Source: Chloroflexota bacterium
Lineage (GTDB): Bacteria; Chloroflexota; Anaerolineae; Thermoflexales; Thermoflexaceae
Direction of reading: 5' to 3'
Assembly (NCBI GenBank): GCA_030550075.1
Contig: JAUQQB010000168.1
Span: 1-6,388, forward strand
DNA length: 6,388 bases
The translations under genes were made by a program, and so were the position numbers. The notes under the pieces are model-generated. The model had not been told where the DNA came from, did no database searches, and saw only the letters and a program-made list of their open reading frames with translations. Below, piece after piece: positions 5,587 through 6,388 of this stretch. Every line of letters starts with the position of its first letter. The first letter of the stretch is position 1.

Positions 5587-5617
5587 GGCCGGGGCGGGCG
5601 CGGTGCCCGCTCCGGCC
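5587..5617. repeat. 13-bp hairpin inside the MITE-like element
   Basis: Seen: GGCCGGGGCGGGC (5587-5599) pairs with GCCCGCTCCGGCC (5605-5617), one G-T wobble, around a GCGGT loop. It is the first of two internal hairpins of the element; such internal folding is common in MITEs. Confidence 0.6.
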
Positions 5618-5628
5618 ACAAAAATCAT

Positions 5629-5676
5629 TTTATCTCCCCTTCCTATGGCCTTTCGGCCACGGGGAGGGGGGATAAA
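5629..5676. repeat. CTCCCC-type hairpin inside the MITE-like element
   Basis: Seen: TTTATCTCCCCTTCCT (5629-5644) pairs with GGGGAGGGGGGATAAA (5661-5676) through three wobbles and no mismatch; GGCC/GGCC (5647-5650, 5655-5658) closes a TTTC loop. It belongs to the same visual family as 45-73 and 613-660. This suggests that the hairpins and the mobile element are related, or that the element inserted with or near one. Confidence 0.6.
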
Positions 5677-5792
5677 GGGGGAAGGTGCTCCTCAACTCTC
5701 CTTCGACGGAGGTCAACTACGTAAGTCCTATTGTTACGTGGTTGATTTCCCCAAGGGGCTTCAGGGGCGGTGACTGCTCTCGCAGGTGTTTC

Positions 5793-6152
5793 TCATGAGA
5801 TATGGTCCTCCAGCCAGTCCGCAAGCGCCCAGCGTCGCTCCGTCACTTCATCCAGTTGCCGAGCAAGCGCCAGCGCTCGAACCCGCAAGCCTGCGGCTTC
5901 TTCACCGATCCCCAGCGCATCCACAACCAGAGACCACCAGCCCAGGATCGCCCGAGCCAGGATCCGAATGGCCTCATAGGAAGGTTGGGGGGAACTCTCC
6001 TCCAGATAATTCAGAGCAGCTTCCGCCATGGCTTGTACAGAGGATCCTTCGGGACCGGCAGCTCGAGCGCGAGCCCACGTATTGAAGACGTCCAGCCAGC
6101 TTAACAGGCCCTGTGCAGACCGGATCTCCTTCAACACATCCAGGAGTTCCAT
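5793..6152 (-). CDS. Hypothetical protein, 119 residues, predicted all-helical
   Basis: No family recognised. Seen: a small soluble protein dominated by Ala, Leu, Glu and Arg, with no cysteine, signal peptide or clear membrane span. Likely amphipathic helices are ELLDVLKEIRSAQGLLSWLD at the start, QAMAEAALNYLEES, YEAIRILARAILGWWSLVVD in the middle and LALARQLDEVTERRWALADW near the end. The ATG at 6152 has AAGGA about seven bases upstream. The stop is TGA, showing that TGA acts as an ordinary stop here. It stands alone between two terminal-repeat sequences (5730 and 6310). It could be cargo between them, but the left element is complete in itself, so this is more likely coincidence. Confidence 0.65.
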   Translation of the reverse strand: MELLDVLKEIRSAQGLLSWLDVFNTWARARAAGPEGSSVQAMAEAALNYLEESSPQPSYEAIRILARAILGWWSLVVDALGIGEEAAGLRVRALALARQLDEVTERRWALADWLEDHIS

Positions 6153-6253
6153 AAAGAATCCTTATGAGCCCGGGATGGACTGCCAGATACCTCTTTTGAT
6201 TAGCAAATCACGGGAGCCGGTTGATCGGCGCAATGGGGCAGGCCCTTTCTCCC

Positions 6254-6298
6254 TTTCCTCCCTTCCCGCGGCCCGAAGGCCCGCGGGGAAGGAGGAAA
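6254..6298. repeat. GC-rich hairpin, CTCC/CGCGGCCC-type
   Basis: Seen: TTTCCTCC (6254-6261) and the following CTTCCCGCGG pair with CCGCGGGGAAGG and GGAGGAAA (ending 6298), with a few mismatches or wobbles. The tip GCGGCCCGAAGG is the same as in the hairpin at 5085-5127. It lies about 100 bases upstream of the minus-strand gene and just before the terminal repeat at 6310. Confidence 0.5.
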
Positions 6299-6309
6299 TT
6301 TTATAACTA

Positions 6310-6388
6310 TAGGAGTTACGCAGTTGAAAGCTCTAAAGGTGGAACGGAATGGCCCCACCCCCCTTCTCCCCCCTCCCCACGGCCCTTT
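6310..6388 (+). mobile_element. Left end of a second MITE-like element, cut by the window edge
   Basis: Seen: TAGGAGTTACGCAGTT (6310-6325) is identical over 16 bases to the left end of the element at 5549. Downstream, CTTCTCCCCCCTCCCCACGG ends at the window edge and looks like the left arm of another CTCCCC-type hairpin. The interior between end and hairpin is shorter than in the first copy and not clearly alike. The bases before it (AACTA, 6305-6309) would be the predicted target duplication. Confidence 0.5.

Larger units (their letters stand above)
5549..5730. mobile_element. 182-bp MITE-like element with terminal inverted repeats and 5-bp target duplication
   Basis: Seen: the left end TAGGAGTTACGCAGTT (5549-5564) matches the complement of the right end AACTACGTAAGTCCTA (5715-5730) at 14 of 16 bases; extended to 23 bases, 18 match. 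TTGTT lies directly outside both ends (5544-5548 and 5731-5735), as expected for a target duplication. There is no coding capacity. The inside holds two hairpins, 5587-5617 and 5629-5676. The same end sequence recurs at 6310. Terminal repeats with TTACGCA cores are familiar from insertion sequences, so I infer mobilisation by a transposase encoded elsewhere. The insertion abuts the terminator of the small RNA; the left TTGTT includes its last two T residues. Confidence 0.78.

Noticed and set aside
5549..6325. A composite transposon carrying the gene 5793-6152 between the repeats at 5549 and 6310
   Set aside because: The left element is complete with its own target duplication at 5544-5548 and 5731-5735, and the end at 6310 faces away from it as the start of another copy.
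1..6388. CRISPR array, tRNA or rRNA genes
   Set aside because: No regularly spaced direct repeats and no rRNA or tRNA signatures were seen on either strand.

Overview
The window looks like chromosomal DNA from a GC-rich, probably thermophilic bacterium of the phylum Chloroflexota (Thermoflexus/Anaerolineae-like). This rests on the SecG and solute-binding protein sequences, the secG/peptide-binding-protein neighbourhood and the many GC-rich intergenic hairpins. It is an inference, because no marker gene is present.

Layout. The left end (1-241) holds a terminator-like hairpin and a second hairpin. It is followed by secG (242-478, +), a structured 280-base gap, and a family-5 peptide-type solute-binding protein (759-2435, +) with an uncleaved-looking N-terminal membrane anchor. 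Next is a two-TM membrane-anchored thioredoxin-fold protein (2580-3083, +). Its reading frame is interrupted by one UGA (2838-2840), exactly where the first cysteine of the CxxC motif belongs. The frame continues without a break into the rest of a thioredoxin domain, so I read it as a probable selenoprotein with a U-L-G-C motif. Three minus-strand genes lie further on: an unrecognised 213-residue protein (3145-3786), a luciferase-like, probably F420-dependent, oxidoreductase (3899-4816) and an unrecognised 119-residue helical protein (5793-6152).

The large gap at 4817-5792 is not empty. It holds a long palindrome, a perfect 20-bp hairpin, and a near-ideal sigma70-type promoter. That promoter drives a roughly 190-nt RNA whose 5' and 3' ends pair with each other and which ends in a U-tract. 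The shape fits 6S RNA. Directly after its terminator sits a 182-bp MITE-like element with about 23-bp imperfect terminal inverted repeats and a 5-bp target duplication. A second copy of the same terminal repeat starts at 6310 and runs off the window.

GC-rich hairpins with pyrimidine-rich left arms (CTCCCC-type) and related tips recur between genes, at about 45-73, 613-660, 5085-5127, 5629-5676, 6254-6298 and probably 6370-6388. They look like a dispersed palindromic repeat family. The genes do not form one pathway. SecG and the solute-binding protein concern export and uptake, the thioredoxin-like protein concerns thiol or selenol redox chemistry at the membrane, and the RNA would act on RNA polymerase if it is 6S RNA.
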